NCBI GenBank assembly: GCA_029204225.1
Contig: CM055110.1
Location: forward strand, 37,654,960-37,718,959
DNA length: 64,000 nucleotides
Reading direction: 5' to 3'
From: Diphasiastrum complanatum
Taxonomy: Eukaryota; Streptophyta; Lycopodiopsida; Lycopodiales; Lycopodiaceae
Position 1 is the stretch's first letter, and the number at the start of each line of letters is the position of its first letter. A program made the translations under genes and the position numbers. The notes beneath the pieces are model-generated. The model worked only from the letters and a program-made list of their open reading frames with translations. It had not been told where the DNA came from and made no database searches. This document shows, piece after piece, positions 23,648 through 36,640 of this stretch.

Positions 23648-24358
23648 TGTGATTAGCACAGTAACCTAACTCTAGATTGATTAACAAGATCTAGTTCAGA
23701 AGATATGGCTTAACCACAATCTAGCATGCTAAGCATCAGAATATAATACCAATAAATCAATAATGAGTAAAAGTACAAGATATCAGTGTATTAGCATTAG
23801 CCTCAACACGAGTTAGAGAGAGAAAGATAGAGAGATAACAAGCAAAAAATGTGTGGATCCATGAGATAGCTACAAAGCTTTGGTTCTTCATCATCAAATA
23901 TGAGGAGAGCTACACATATTTATGGAGTTTGAGGTAGCTCAAGGTAGAACCACATCCATCCATCATTTAATGACATCTAGAGTGAAAACTAGAGTCTATG
24001 TGACATTTGTCACTTCTCATGCATGAAACTCTACCAGCTTTTTCCAAGTGTACCAGTTCTAACTAGAAATGTACAAATCATCATGCATGTGTCCATTACA
24101 CTTTGTGCATGCCTTGCATGTCACTATGGATCACTTACAATTAATGCATGTGAATTGCCATGAGTTTCTACAAGCATAATTTTGCTAATTCTATGCCTAC
24201 AAACTATATGCAAGTTGTACTCATCAGTCTAGATATGACATATCCATGTAGCTCGAGTTCTATCTAGTCCAAACTTGGCATTTTGCATTTATGAACAACA
24301 TAGCATGTTACAATATTTGTAGCAAGCTTAAAGTCAAGATGGATTGTTAATTTCAACA
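23648..24358 (-). mobile_element. Copia family C 3' LTR, copy C1 (711 bp)
   Basis: On the minus strand it starts TGTTGAAATTAACAATCC just after GTAGGAGAAG and the end of RNase H, and it ends GCTAATCACA. It appears to have inserted into, or truncated, copia A2 at about 23645. A purine stretch AGAGAGAGAAAGATAGAGAG lies inside (plus strand, near 23816). Confidence 0.75.
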
Positions 24359-26945
24359 CTTCTCCTACAAATAATCGATATTGACTTGAACATGGATCTT
24401 GGTATTACTCCAAGATTGGCTCTATGCTTGATGAAGGAACTTTTGTTCAAAGGTTTGGTGAGCATATCAGCAATACAAGATGATGTATCGATGTGCTCCA
24501 AGTAGATTTCCCCTCCAATGAGCTTCTCTCTCACGAAGTGATATGCAACTTTGATATGCTTGCTCCTTACATAAAATATCAGGTTGTTGACAAGGGCTTG
24601 AGCTGAAATGTTGTCACACAAGATCATAGGTAGATCATCTTCCAAGATTATCTTTAGCTCCACTAGCAACCACTTAATCCAAAGCACTTCCTTTGTTGTT
24701 GTAGTGAGTGCTTTATACTCAGCTTCACATGATGAGAGTGATACAGTATCTTGCTTTTTGGATAGCCAAGATATCAAGTTTCCTCCAAGATAAATGACAT
24801 AAGCAGTTGTAGATTTTTGATCTGCTCTATCATTTGCAAAATCCGAGTCAGAATAACCAACTATAGAAAGATTTTCACTTTTATACAATAAACCATAATC
24901 AGAAGTGAAGATATATATCTAAGTACTCTCTTGGCCATTTTCCAATGATATATAGTAGGATTTTGCATAGCCTGGCTCAACTTATGAGCATTAAAGCTTA
25001 TGTCAGGTCTAGTTATTGTGAGCCAAATTAAGGAGCCTATAAGACTCCTAAAAAGTGTGATGTCCACAAAGGATCTTTCATCACCTTTGTTAGGGTCTTT
25101 TACATTTTGCTCCATAGGAGTTTCTATACTCTTACAATCTAACATATTGAATTTTTTTAACATTGAAAGAGCATACTTGGATTGACATACAGAAGCTTTA
25201 TCTTTAAGAAAGTCAATCTCTGATCCTAGAATGTAGTGAATTTTTCCAAGATCTTGCATCTTGAACTCTTTTCCAAGTGCAATCTTGGTTTCCTCAATTA
25301 ACTTGATACAACTTCCTGTCAGAATGATATCATCAACATAAATAGAAGGATGACAATATATTTATCAAAAAATTTGACATATAAGGAAGGATCATAGTTA
25401 CTAAGATTAAATCCTAGTGACTCAAGAAAGGTGTTAAGTCGAGAATACCATGATCTTGGAGCTTGCTTTAGTCCATGTAAACTTTTGAAGAGCAAGCACA
25501 CTTTGTCTTTGTCATGGATGAACCCAATAGGCTGATCCATATAAATCTCTTTTTCTAGATATCCATTTAGAAATGCATTAGAGACATCTAGTTAAAAAAC
25601 TTGCCAATTGAAAAAACAAGCAATAGAAATTATGATTCTAATTGATACCATCTTTGCAACTGGAGCAAAAGTCTCCTCATAATCGATTCCATAAGCTTGA
25701 GCAAAACCTTTAGCACAAAGTCTGCACAAAGTCTGGCCTTGTAGTTGATTGTGCCATCTTGATTATACTTGACTCGAAAAACCCACTTGCAACAAATGGT
25801 GTGCTTGTTGGATGGAAGATTCACAAGCTCCCATGTCTTGTTGGCCATCAAAGAATCATATTCCTCCTTCATGGCAAGGTACCATTCCTTTGAGTTGAGT
25901 GCATCATATACATCCTTTGGCTCCTCATGGAAATAAAATAAGCACAATTAGTGGAGTTGATTTTCACTTGTTTGCCTCTATCTTCATATGTAAGCCTCCT
26001 AGGCTCGGATCTTTCTCTTTGAGGTCTCCTTGGTGAAAAGATTCGAGGTGACTCCTCCTCAATTCTCGGCCCCATCTCTCCATGATAGTCTTCAAGGGTG
26101 ATGATTGGAGTATCTTTGTGAGAATCTTTGAACTCGGCCTCCTCAATAATGTATTTTTGATCCTCATGGAATATAACATCCCTACTCTTAATTGTGGTTG
26201 AGGTAGAGAGAACATAGATTCTGTAAGCTTTCTTGTTGGATGCATATCCAACCATGATCTCTTTAATAGAATTAGGATCATCTTTTTTCCTTGTTTCCAA
26301 GGGTACATGAACAAAGCAAGCACAACCAAAAACTCTAAGGTGATCTACCTTAGGTTTCTTCTTAAACAAGACTTCAAAAGGTGATTTTCCAGCAAGTGCA
26401 TTGTGAGGTAATCTATTGCATAAATAGTTTGCACAATTTATAGCTTCACCCCAATATTCAATGGGCAAAGAAGCTTCAACTCGAATTGCTTTAGCACACT
26501 CATATAAAGATCTGTTTTTCCTTTCAACAACTCCATTTTGAGATGGAGAATAAGCACAAGAAAACTCTCTCTTTATTCCTTCACCTTCACAGTATTCATG
26601 AAACTTGTTGGAGATGTATTCACCTCCTCCATCACATCTTAAAGCTTTAACTTTGAGAGAAAACTATTTCTCAACATAAGCTTTGAAGATTAGGAAGTGA
26701 TAAAAAACCATAGCCTTTGAAGAAAATAGATACAACCAAGTATATATAGTAAAGTCATCAATAAAGGTGACAAAACATGTTGCACCACCAATACTTTTAG
26801 AAGAGGAAAAATGTACATCCGAATGTATAAGCTCCAAAGGATGAGTAGTCTTTATAAAAGACTTCTGATATGGCTTTCTGTGTGATTTTGCAATAGCACA
26901 AGCCTCACAAGGCTTGAGGGTCCCATCGGCCATGACCAAACTTAT
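24359..26945 (-). pseudogene. Copia family C integrase-RT-RNase H, copy C1 (5'-truncated)
   Basis: Minus-strand order: integrase zinc region CEACAIAKSHRKPY (26905), core HSDVHFSSSKSIGGATCFVT and FIDDFTIYTW, C-terminal RVFGCACFVHVPLETRKKDD, then RT (CKWVFRVKYNQDGTI, the active-site YVDD region near 25340 displaced by a frameshift, KVCLLFKSLHGLKQAPRSWY), then RNase H (24888-24334) with SLSSCEAEYKAL and KHIKVAYHFVREKL. Frameshifts occur near 25330, 25620 and 25870, and a stop near 26665. Gag and protease are missing; the element meets a small spliced gene at about 26945. Confidence 0.9.
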
Positions 26946-26995
26946 ATCGCCTATAGATGAAACTTAAGGAGCATGTTTGACGTGAAATATGATAC

Positions 26996-27935
26996 CTTAT
27001 GGTCATTGTTTCACAAGAGAGCTTACACCTTATTAAATCTCCTCTATGCTCCATTTCCTTTGAATCCCATGCGACAAATATGTTATCCAATAGTGATGAT
27101 TCCGTTGCTTTCCATGCCCACATCGTGTTTGTTTTCCTAAAGGGGACTGCCTTAAATATGGCAACAAATACGGTGATCGGCACAGAGATGGTAGTGTAGA
27201 CTCGTTTGGATCCGAATGTTGGCTTCATATTACCCATAATCTCTTTGAGAAGTTGCCTCATCATTAATTCAATAGTCAGTTGGTCAACATATGGCCACTC
27301 ATGAGAATCGATCGCAGGCTCAGAAATTGGTGCTAATTTGCCTTGGTCAAAGTTTTTTTTTGGAACTTCGTAGACGTGATCGTAAAAGAAAATGCCCATT
27401 TTGATCAGGGCAGAGGATGCCAACCCACCATATATTAGTTCTCCATATTTGGGGTGTATGGCGGAGAACTTTCCAGTGAAGGTCATCACGTTTTGCCAGT
27501 CAAAGATATTTGAAGGAAAGACATCTGCACCAGGCATTAATGTAACAGTATTATCCATTACAATGACATAATAATAATTCAACCATAATAGTTAGCACAA
27601 GAATAAAAGAGGTGAGACCTACAATGTGACTGTATGGTTCTATCAACAACAGCCACATCCAATAAAGTATCTCGACGCATGTATGTGTGTTGCACATTTG
27701 CAAGGTATTCGCCGTTTTGGTCGATCTTGAATTCGTGGATCCTTCCTTTCCAATGGTAGTCTTGGTTGTTTCGCTTCCTCTTTGCAACCTTGTGAGTTCC
27801 TTTGCCCGATGGTTGCATGTAAACCCAGTCAAAAGTTGAAAATGTATGGGGCACCCAATGCTCATTGGAATCTTTGATGTGTGCAACAATGGAAGCTAGT
27901 TGATTCTTGGGCTTCCTTGATTGAGTAGAGGCCAT
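26996..27935 (-). CDS. Two-exon gene, possible BAH-like domain, 3' end lost
   Basis: Not copia. ATG at 27935 (MASTQSRKPKNQLASIVAHI). Exon 1 is 27935-27623 and exon 2 starts at 27524. The 98-nt intron (27622-27525) has donor GTAGGT and acceptor GGTGCAG, and splicing joins phase-1 ends in frame. A possible second donor, ATAAG/GTATC, is at 26996/26995. After a basic stretch (KVAKRKRNNQ) come FDWVYMQPSG, DYHWKGRIHEFKIDQNGEYL, VQHTYMRRDTLLD, FPSNIFDWQNVMTFTGKFSA and GSKRVYTTISVPITVF. The layout (VYM, then WKGRI-HEF, aromatic-RxxDT, then an F-x-SN block) recalls BAH chromatin-reader domains, but this is tentative. About 280 codons are readable without a stop. The rest of the gene is replaced by copia C1. 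Confidence 0.5.
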
Positions 27936-28139
27936 AATGGATGATGTAATGATAATGTAGGATATGGAAAATAGTGTGTAGATCTTCAGATAAGGTGAAC
28001 CAAAATAAAAAAAATAGAATGTTTGTGGAGTATACATAATGAGAGAGAGAGAGAGGTCGTTTAGAGAGAGACTACAAAATGAGAGAGAGGTGATAGATAC
28101 AAGCTTGTGAACATTCAAAATTTGAAATAAGTTAGGCTC
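27936..28139 (-). other. 5' flank of the two-exon gene
   Basis: Minus-strand CT-rich leader (GAGAGAGAGAGAG on plus at about 28040-28055 and 28080-28090). No clear TATA box. Sequence becomes copia C2 at about 28140. Confidence 0.4.
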
Positions 28140-30625
28140 ACTTAGAAGGAGATGAGGATGAGTCCTCTCAAGCTTCCACATCCAAGAAGAAGAAGAAAAA
28201 CATCAAGTGTTTCTTTTGTGGCAAGAAGGGGCTTTATGCCACCAATTGCTTCAAGAAAAAGAGTCAATTCAAGCAGGCCAACATTTCTAATGAAGAGAAG
28301 GAAGATGCTCATGCAAGTGATGGAGAGAGATCTCTTATGGTCTCGAGTTTTTCTTCATCACCTTTCAAGAAGGATGGTTCGTGGTATATCGACACTGGAG
28401 CTTCCTCACGTATCTGTAGCTCCAAATATTCTTTTTCATCCATGACACCTTATGAAGGAGCCAAGAAGTCCATCTACACAGCAAATGATCATGAGTGTGC
28501 TATTGAAGGCATATGGACCATTCCCTTAAAGCTTTCTTCATCAAAAGTTCTTTCTCTGTCTAATGTACATTTTGTTCCCAAGTTAACAAAAAATCTTATT
28601 AGGGTTGGGCAATTGTTTGATAGTGGACTAGATGTGAATTTCAATGTTGATACATGTACAATCAAGAAGCATGATGAGATCCTTGCATTTGGGTCTAGAT
28701 ATGGTGGAATCTACAAGCTTGATCCCAAAGAGTATGCTAACTCTTGTGATAGTGCTTTTGCTACTCATATGTCTTTGGAGGAACTATGGCATCGAAGGTT
28801 GGGACATCCTAACTATATAATGTCCATGGTCAAGAAAGCCAAAGCTATTGGCTTGCCTAATCTTATCTCCAAGAATCTCAAGCCATGTGAGGCTTGTGCC
28901 ATATCTAAGTCTCATAAGAAGCCTTTTTCAAAGTCATCTATCAAGACTACACATCCATTGGAGTTCATACACTCGGATGTGCAGTTCTCATCTTCAAAGA
29001 GCAAGGGTGGTGCTACTTGCTTTGTAACTTTCATTGATGATTTCACTAGATTTACTTGGGTATATCTTCTAGCTTCAAAATCTATGGTGTTTGACTATTT
29101 CCTAAAGTTCAAAGCTCTAGTTGAAAAGCAATTTTCTTACAAAATCAAGATTCTTAGTAGCGATGGAGGTGCTGAGTACACTTCCAATAAATTTCATGAT
29201 TATTGTGAGCTTGAAGGCATTAAAAGAGAGTTTTCGTGTGCATATACACCATCTCAAAATGGTTCGGCTGAAAGAAAGAATAGAACACTGTGTGAATGTG
29301 CCAAAACCATTAGAATTGAGACATCCTTGCCAAAAGACTTTTGGGGTGAGGCTATCAATTGTTCAAACTATCTTTGCAATAGACTCCCTCATGTTGCACT
29401 TGGAGGAAAGTCACCATATGAAGCACTCTATTTGAAGAAACCTAAGGTTGAACACCTTAGAGTATTTGGATGCATATGCTTTGTCCATATTCCCTTGGAA
29501 ACGAGAAAGAAGGATGATCCTTGTGCAAGCAAAGGAGTAATGGTTGGATATTCATCCAACAAGAAAGCCTATTGAATCTACATGATCTCTACCTCTAAAG
29601 TGATTGATAGCAGAGATGTAGTTTTTCATGAAGACGAAAAGTCCAATCTTGGAGGGGCTGAGATCAAACAACCTCAAAATCTATCACCTATTGTTATTGA
29701 AGACAATCAACATATGGAGGAGTCAAGATTTGAAGAAGGAAGTCCTCGGATTTTCACTCCTAGAAGATACATGAGGGAGAGATCCGAGCTCAAGAGGCTC
29801 ACTTATGATGACAAAGGTTAACAAGTGGATCTTGATTCCACTTATGCTTATTTTGTTTCTCATGAGGAGCCCAAAGACGTTCAAAAAGCCCTCAATACCA
29901 AGGAGTGGTATGAGGCCATGAAGATTGAATATGATGCCTTGATCACCAACCACACATGGGAGCTATGGATCCGCCACCTTACATGCATATCATTGGATGC
30001 AAGTGGGTGTTCAAAATCAAGTACAATCATGATGGCTCCATCAACAAGTACAAGGCAAGATTATGTGCTAAAGGCTTTGCACAAATATATGGCCTTGACT
30101 ATGAAGAAACCTTTGCTCTTGTAGCAAAGATGGTGACAATAAGAATCATAATCTCTCTTGCCTTATTTTTTAAGTGGAAACTGTTTCAACTTGATGTCTC
30201 CAATGCTTTTTTGAATGGCTATCTTGAGGAGGAGATATACATGGAACAACCTCAAGGATTTATAAAGGATAAATCTAAGGTGTGTTTGCTATTTAGAAGT
30301 CTTTATGGCTTAAAGCAAGCACCTAGATCATGGTATTCAAGACTCAACAACTTTTTGCTTTCATTAGTATTTGTGCTTAGTGACTATGATCCTTCTATGT
30401 ACTTAAAATTTGATGGTAGTAATATTGTCATTCTCCTAATCTATGTAGATGACATTATTCTTAGTGGAAGCTGTTTGATGCTAGTTCAAGAAACCAAAGA
30501 TGCATTAGCAAAAGAATTTAAAATGCAAGATCTAGGAGAGATCCATTACATTTTGGGCCTTGAGATTGATTTTCATGAAGAGTATGCTTTTATTTGTCAA
30601 TCTAGATATGTCTTTTCTATGTTGA
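28140..30625 (+). pseudogene. Copia family C gag end to RT, copy C2
   Basis: Begins in late gag (KKKKKNIKCFFCGKKGLYAT, where the zinc-knuckle His is Leu). Protease WYIDTGASSRIC keeps D-T-G. Integrase has LWHRRLGHPNYIM, CEACAISKSHKKPF, FVTFIDDFTRFTWVYLLASK, TPSQNGSAERKNRTLCECAK. RT has CKWVFKIKYNHDGSINKYKA, LDVSNAFLNGYLEEEIYM, KQAPRSWYSRLNNF and an intact YVDD near 30445. The long frame 28337-29575 is open for 412 codons; stops or frameshifts follow at 29573, 29819 and about 29955. Coding similarity ends abruptly after QSRYVFSML at 30625, before RNase H. Confidence 0.92.
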
Positions 30626-30745
30626 GAGGGGATGAAGGCGAAGACGAAGGACAAGATTTTTGGCTTCGGATGACGATGAGGGAGAAGAGTGCAATGACCA
30701 AGAAGCCTATAATTACTTCTTAGATTTGATGTATTTTTTTTATTT
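30626..30745 (+). pseudogene. Short acidic C-terminal coding fragment, unknown
   Basis: In one frame this reads Arg-rich, then SDDDEGEECNDQEAYNYFLD and soon stops. It replaces copia RNase H at a sharp join. Family not recognised; it may be the end of a DNA-transposon or host gene. Confidence 0.3.
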
Positions 30746-31451
<706 letters not shown>

Positions 31452-31539
31452 AGCTTCTCTTCAACAATCTCAAATCGATCTGCGAATAGAGTCGGGACCC
31501 CTAATCTTTTCATTTCGCAGGTTTTTTTTTTGTTCCAAA

Positions 31540-31830
31540 ATTGCTACATCGCCACACGTGGCACTGCCATGCCGTGCCAAAAAATTTTTCAGATTTTTTG
31601 CCACGCATGGAAAATTTTGCCAAGCGTGGCACAAAACTGCTCTTTGAAAAATTTTGCCACATGTGGCAAATTTTTAGGATTTTTGCCACACTGCCACGCA
31701 TATTCAAATTTTGAATACCCCCCAACCCCTATCCCCTCACAAATCTGGTTGGGGGAAGGGCCGATAACGAAAATTTTGATGGTGTGACAGTGCCATATAT
31801 CTATTGCCAGGCCGTTTGCCACATGATTGC
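31540..31830. repeat. GCCAC-rich inverted-repeat cluster
   Basis: At least six units of the form GCCAC-xx-GTGGC or half-sites occur, including CCACACGTGG near 31552 and a near-perfect palindrome AATTTTGCCACATGTGGC near 31640-31665. Such clusters resemble subterminal repeats of DNA transposons, but no transposon end was identified. Confidence 0.55.
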
Positions 31831-31918
31831 CATAGACATTGTCGCATGAGGGCCGCGGGTCAAATCTAGACCCCGTCTTATGGGCATGGCAATGGGCTGG
31901 TATTTGTAGTTGTACTAG

Positions 31919-32140
31919 GTGGTCCTAATCGAGATTACAAGCTCTGAAGACAACATAGAAAAGGATGAAAACTGGTACTTGGATTCCAGTGCCACATCAC
32001 ACATGACAAATGACAAAGGCATGTTGTCAAACTATGTTGAAAATCACCAAGAAAGGAGAGTAATCGTGGGGAACAACATGGCAATTGAGTCACCAAGTAG
32101 TGGAAGTGTGATGCTGAAGTTAGAGCACAACAGAATGAAC
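31919..32140 (+). pseudogene. Copia protease fragment
   Basis: Encodes NWYLDSSATSHMTNDKG, the copia protease start with the active-site Gly changed to Ser (D-S-S), then RRVIVGNNMAIESPSSGSVM. It is cut at about 32140 by a family A LTR piece. Confidence 0.8.
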
Positions 32141-32632
32141 CTTCTTACTATGTATGACTATGCCTATTAATAATTAAACAAAGCTATAATGACAGAAGTC
32201 ACGTTCAATCTTTTAGCAACTAACTTTGAAATCATTAGTACTAAAGTGATTTTGTAGCCAAACAATTGCGAAGTGATTGTATAGAATATTGCAACGTTGA
32301 ATTATTCAACAAATCAGGCGAAACAATAAAAGATTTACTAGTTACAAATAACTATAGAGGCATTCATTCTAACATGATATTGAACGCAATAAGAAGATAC
32401 ATTGATGAGAGCATGTACAAATCAGATATTGAGAGCATAAACCAATGGATGAAACTGTGTACTCTGTCTAATGCACTTCCATTGATAAGTAGTAAGCACT
32501 AATAGAAATACTTAAAACCTATAAAGAAAAACAGAGATAGAGCTTTGCACTATGAGCTAAGCTAAGACTCTACTTTACTTCATCAGGTCATAGATCACAA
32601 TTGGCAGTTAGTCGTAATGTGTTGTCATCTAT
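32141..32632 (-). mobile_element. Copia family A LTR fragment (R-U5)
   Basis: Shares GACTATGCCTATTAA, GTCACGTTCAATCTTT, GAAATCATTAGTACT and TAGCCAAACAATT with the LTR at 13.95-14.1 kb in the same orientation. It ends where the family B LTR begins at 32633. Confidence 0.7.
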
Positions 32633-33621
32633 TGAAGAAATAAAATGTTTCTATTACCAAAGTTTTGTTAGCTTTCAACCCTTAGTCTGACGAAAAGACA
32701 TGAAGCAAAAAAGTTCGCGAACATCATGAAAAGACACGAAGCAAAAATGTTCGCGAACACCCTGACAAAGAGACACGAACGCGAAAAGAGAAAATTATTC
32801 GTGATACAGCAGGAGAAAGTCAAATGGCTCAAAGTGACACGAAAATATTCTCGACACTTTTCGACCTTCACACTCCAAAGGATCAAGAAGGTCATGCAAG
32901 TACCATGAAGTACAAAACCCTGATATGATATGATGACGTCAGTGAAAGAGCTTTAGGATGTGCCTAACCCATTTCTCTTTTAATCCATGATTAGTTATAG
33001 ATTGTTTAGTCTATCTAATCTGGTATGCTACTCAGAATGTATAAGATATATACAGTAGCATATAGAACATGACAGCACATAGAACACAAGTAGAAGTCCG
33101 CCTGTGAGTGAGACAAGTTTTGTGAGCAGGATCGATAGAGATCCAAGAAGTCCGCTAGTAAGCGAGATATTACTCGTGGGAGAACATCACTTCTCTCACG
33201 CCAACACGCTATGTGGGTCAATAGATGATACCGTAGCTATTACGCACATATCACTCTTAATTTTGTCTGATCTTGAATGAATTATTGTCTGCTATCGCTT
33301 GTGTATCTCACTTACTTGTTTTATCTATTCCGCACACTGGTTCAGTTTGTGTTGAATGCTATATTAATCTAAAACATATTTCAGCAGTGTCTGTCTACAT
33401 TCTAGAGGATTGTAGGAATGATATAGCCAGTAGTGACCAACAATCATATCTGAAATCCATCCGAATTGTTTTTTGTTCACGATTAATTTGATTTCACTTC
33501 AGCAATGTCAATATCAAAACTCATTTAATTTTCGTCTCGTTTCGCTTTCTTTCGTCCAGTTTCGTTTCGTCAGAGTCTGATTGATATTTGCAATTTTTAT
33601 TCCACATTTTAATTTGCATCA
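32633..33621 (+). mobile_element. Copia family B 5' LTR, copy B1 (989 bp)
   Basis: Starts TGAAGAAATAAAATG and ends TTTGCATCA, followed after one base by the primer site. TATA-like TATAAGATATATACAG lies near 33040. An inverted copy is at 40874-41933. The U5 part carries TTTCGT/CGAAA short repeats near 33535-33570. Confidence 0.8.
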
Positions 33622-33622
33622 G

Positions 33623-33636
33623 TGGTATTAGAGCCC
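33623..33636 (+). promoter_or_regulatory. Primer-binding site, copy B1
   Basis: TGGTATTAGAGCCC, a one-base variant of the initiator-Met primer site used by copia elements. Confidence 0.85.
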
Positions 33637-33679
33637 GCCTGTCATAGTTTGATATAGCTAGAAAGCTATCAACTCCAAG

Positions 33680-36640
33680 AGGCTAAGCATTCAAACAAAG
33701 AACCATCAACAAGTGAGAACACAATTTGAAGCAATGGCTCCAAGATTTGTACAATTCTCGATTCATCGGGATCTAACTTCCTAGCATGGAAAGTTAAGAC
33801 CTCGTTGATACTTAAGGGAGAAAGATTATTTTCCTGGGTAGATGGCACCGAGGAGATGCCTACAACAACAGGCAAGAAGCTACGCGAATGGAGAGAGAAG
33901 AATGACAAGGCAGTAGCCATGTTATTTTCATCCATCGAGGATAGTCTAACTCTTGACTTGGCTACAATCTCTAAAGCAAAAGAGATGTGGGATACATTAC
34001 TCACAAGATTTCAAACAAAATCATGCAGTCAGATTATGTTGCTCAAAGATTAGTTGACAAACCTGCAGTGGGATGGCAAAGATCTCACTTCCTTTATTAG
34101 AAAGATGAAGGATCTATTCCTTTCACTACACAATTCTAGAGCCGAGAATGCAGTGTCAACAGAGAAGCAAATTACATATATGTTGAGAACCTTACCAAGA
34201 TCCTTCCAGACAACCAGAATACTACTAACAAAAGATCCTACAATGACACTGGTTGTTGAGATTCGAGAAGAAGTCGAAGATCGAGAGCACCTTGATCATG
34301 AGGATGTTTATGACCAAGCTCTCTACAATAACAAAGAAAAATCAAAGAAGCAATCCAAGCCTAAGAGGGAGTCAGATCGAAGGCAGGATCGAGATCAACA
34401 AGCAGAAGGAGCCAGCAAAGACAAATGAAAGATCAAAGATAGAGTGGAGACAAGAAGACATGCATGAGATGCAAACAATAGAGTGGAGACAAGAAGACAT
34501 GCATGAGATGCAAATGCGATGGACATAATGTCGATTCATGCTGGCTTAATCTGAAAATTGAGTGTATCCACTATCATAAGAAGGGTCATGCAACCATGGA
34601 CTGCCACCAGAACCCAAGAAACAAATCAGCTCAAAGCATATAGGAGAACAACAATAGTTTATCCTTTGTTGAGGAGCCAGAGAGCTCAAAGATGGGCAAA
34701 GAAAGATAGAATCATGGGAATTCGACCACCTACATCTATGCAGACATGTGTGTAGTATCAACGCCTGGCACACAAGAGGTAATTCTTGATTCAGGAGCTA
34801 CCTCGCACTTCATTACATCAAGAAGGATAATGTCTGATTTCCGAAGTGTAGATCCATCAAGATTTATCAATCTTGGAGATGGATCAAAGCATCAAGTGAA
34901 TGGTACTGGTTCACTATGGCTCAACACAAACGACAGAGATAGACGACTCGAAGATGTTCTGTTTGTGCCTACATTGCAGCAGGACTTGCTATCAGTGGCA
35001 AGAATAGCTGATGTAGGGATGCGTGTGACATTCTCAGACGAAGCATGAAACGTTGTTGATGCATGTACTAGTACGCTCATCACTCAAGGAAGAAGAAAAG
35101 ACAACCTGTATCACTTGAAGGTATGCTTGCCTACAGATCAATTACATCAAACTCATGATGATTCGCCAAATACTCTATGGCACATGAGACTATGCCATAT
35201 GAATTCAATGGCACTATATCACGCAAGCCATCATGGAGCAATCATAGGGGTGTGCATCTTGAATGCAGCCAGTTTGATGACCTGTGATGCATGTCTGAAG
35301 GGTAAGATGTCACGTACTCCTTTTGTCAAAGACTCCTACAGAACTACAAAGATTCTGGAGCTTGTACATTCTGAAATCTATGGACCTTTCAATGTGATCT
35401 CAGTAGGAGGCTCAAAGTAATATATAACATTTATTGATGATTACAGTAAGTTTGCCATAGTCTACTTTATTCACAATAAATCAGAAGCATTTGACAAATT
35501 CACAAAATATGTGAATTGGGCAGAAAGATGCACTGGTAATAAAGTGAAGCAGATCAGAATAGATTGAGGTGGAGAATACATCTCGAATCAATTCACTAAC
35601 TTCTGCAATGATCGTGGTATCATTCACAGAAGAACTGCATCTTACACACCGTAGCACAACGATGTTGCAAAGAACATGACTCTAATGGAAGCTGCTAGGT
35701 GCATGATGGCCTATTCAAAGGCTCCAAGAGTGCTGTGGGCTTAAGTAGTAGCTACAACTGCTTACATTCAGAACAGGACAAGAAAGTCTGGTGTTCCTCA
35801 CACGACACCACACGAATTATGGTGGGGTAAAAAACCCAATCTGACTCACATCCGTATCTTTGTCTGTACAGCTTATGCACATGTTCCCGATAAGCTTGGA
35901 AAGAAGCTTGATGAGAAAGCAGAACAAGGATATCTTGTAGGATATGACAATCATTCGTCATACTATAGAGTCTATATGCCAGAGACAAACACAGTGAAGA
36001 TAGTCAGAGATGTCAAATTTGATGAGAGCAGAACGATGGCCAACAATGATTCTATCAGTTATGAAGTCTTTGAAAGACAGTACTATGATCTACCAACTAT
36101 GACAGAGGGAGCAGAGGACGAACACTCAGACGAAGATGTTCGAGTCGTGCCTCATTCGAGTGATGAAGCATACGAAGAAAGATTTGCAAGCCAGCCTACT
36201 GCTACAATATCTATAAACCGAAATGGTTCTGGACCTAGCAGAGCAGACAAAGACAAAGGCATTGTAGTTCCTAAAGGATCTCCTAGAAGATCGACAAGAG
36301 AACAAAGAGTGCCAGAAAGATTTGTGCCATCACCAAATAAGCAAAAGACTGTAAAATACAAGTGGATATACAAGTTGAAGTACGGACCGAATGGAGATAT
36401 ATTTAAATATAAAGAAAAACTTGTAGCGAAGGGGTTTTCTCAAAGATATGGTATTGACTATGCTGAGACCTTCTCTCCTATCGTGACACATTTGTCCCTA
36501 CATTTACTGTTTGCATATGCGATTGCTTATGATCTCAAGGTTCACATCGTGGACGAAAAGATAGCGTTCTTGCATGGCAAGCTAGATGAGGAAGTCTACA
36601 TAGATCAATCTCCAGGCTACATTTCGAACTCACTTCCTAC
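33680..36640 (+). pseudogene. Copia family B gag-pol, copy B1 (truncated in RT)
   Basis: Gag has LKGERLFSWVDGTEEMP, KAKEMWDTLLTRFQ and SFIRKMKDLFLSLHNS. The zinc-knuckle region near 34480-34620 is duplicated and shifted (the phrase IEWRQEDMHEMQ occurs twice). Protease EVILDSGATSHFIT keeps D-S-G. Integrase has LWHMRLCHMNSMALYHA, CDACLKGKMSRTPF and an IDDYSKFAIVYF-type core. RT has YKWIYKLKYGPNGDIFKYKE, YGIDYAETFSPIVTHL and DEEVYIDQSPGYIS. Stops and frameshifts lie at 34054, 35046, 35418, about 35565 and about 35742. At about 36640 RT runs directly into a second family B protease. Confidence 0.9.

Noticed and set aside
26996-27935. Endogenous plant virus origin for the two-exon gene
   Set aside because: No movement-protein, coat or viral polymerase motif could be read, and it has a spliceosomal-type intron. 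It was left as unknown or BAH-like.
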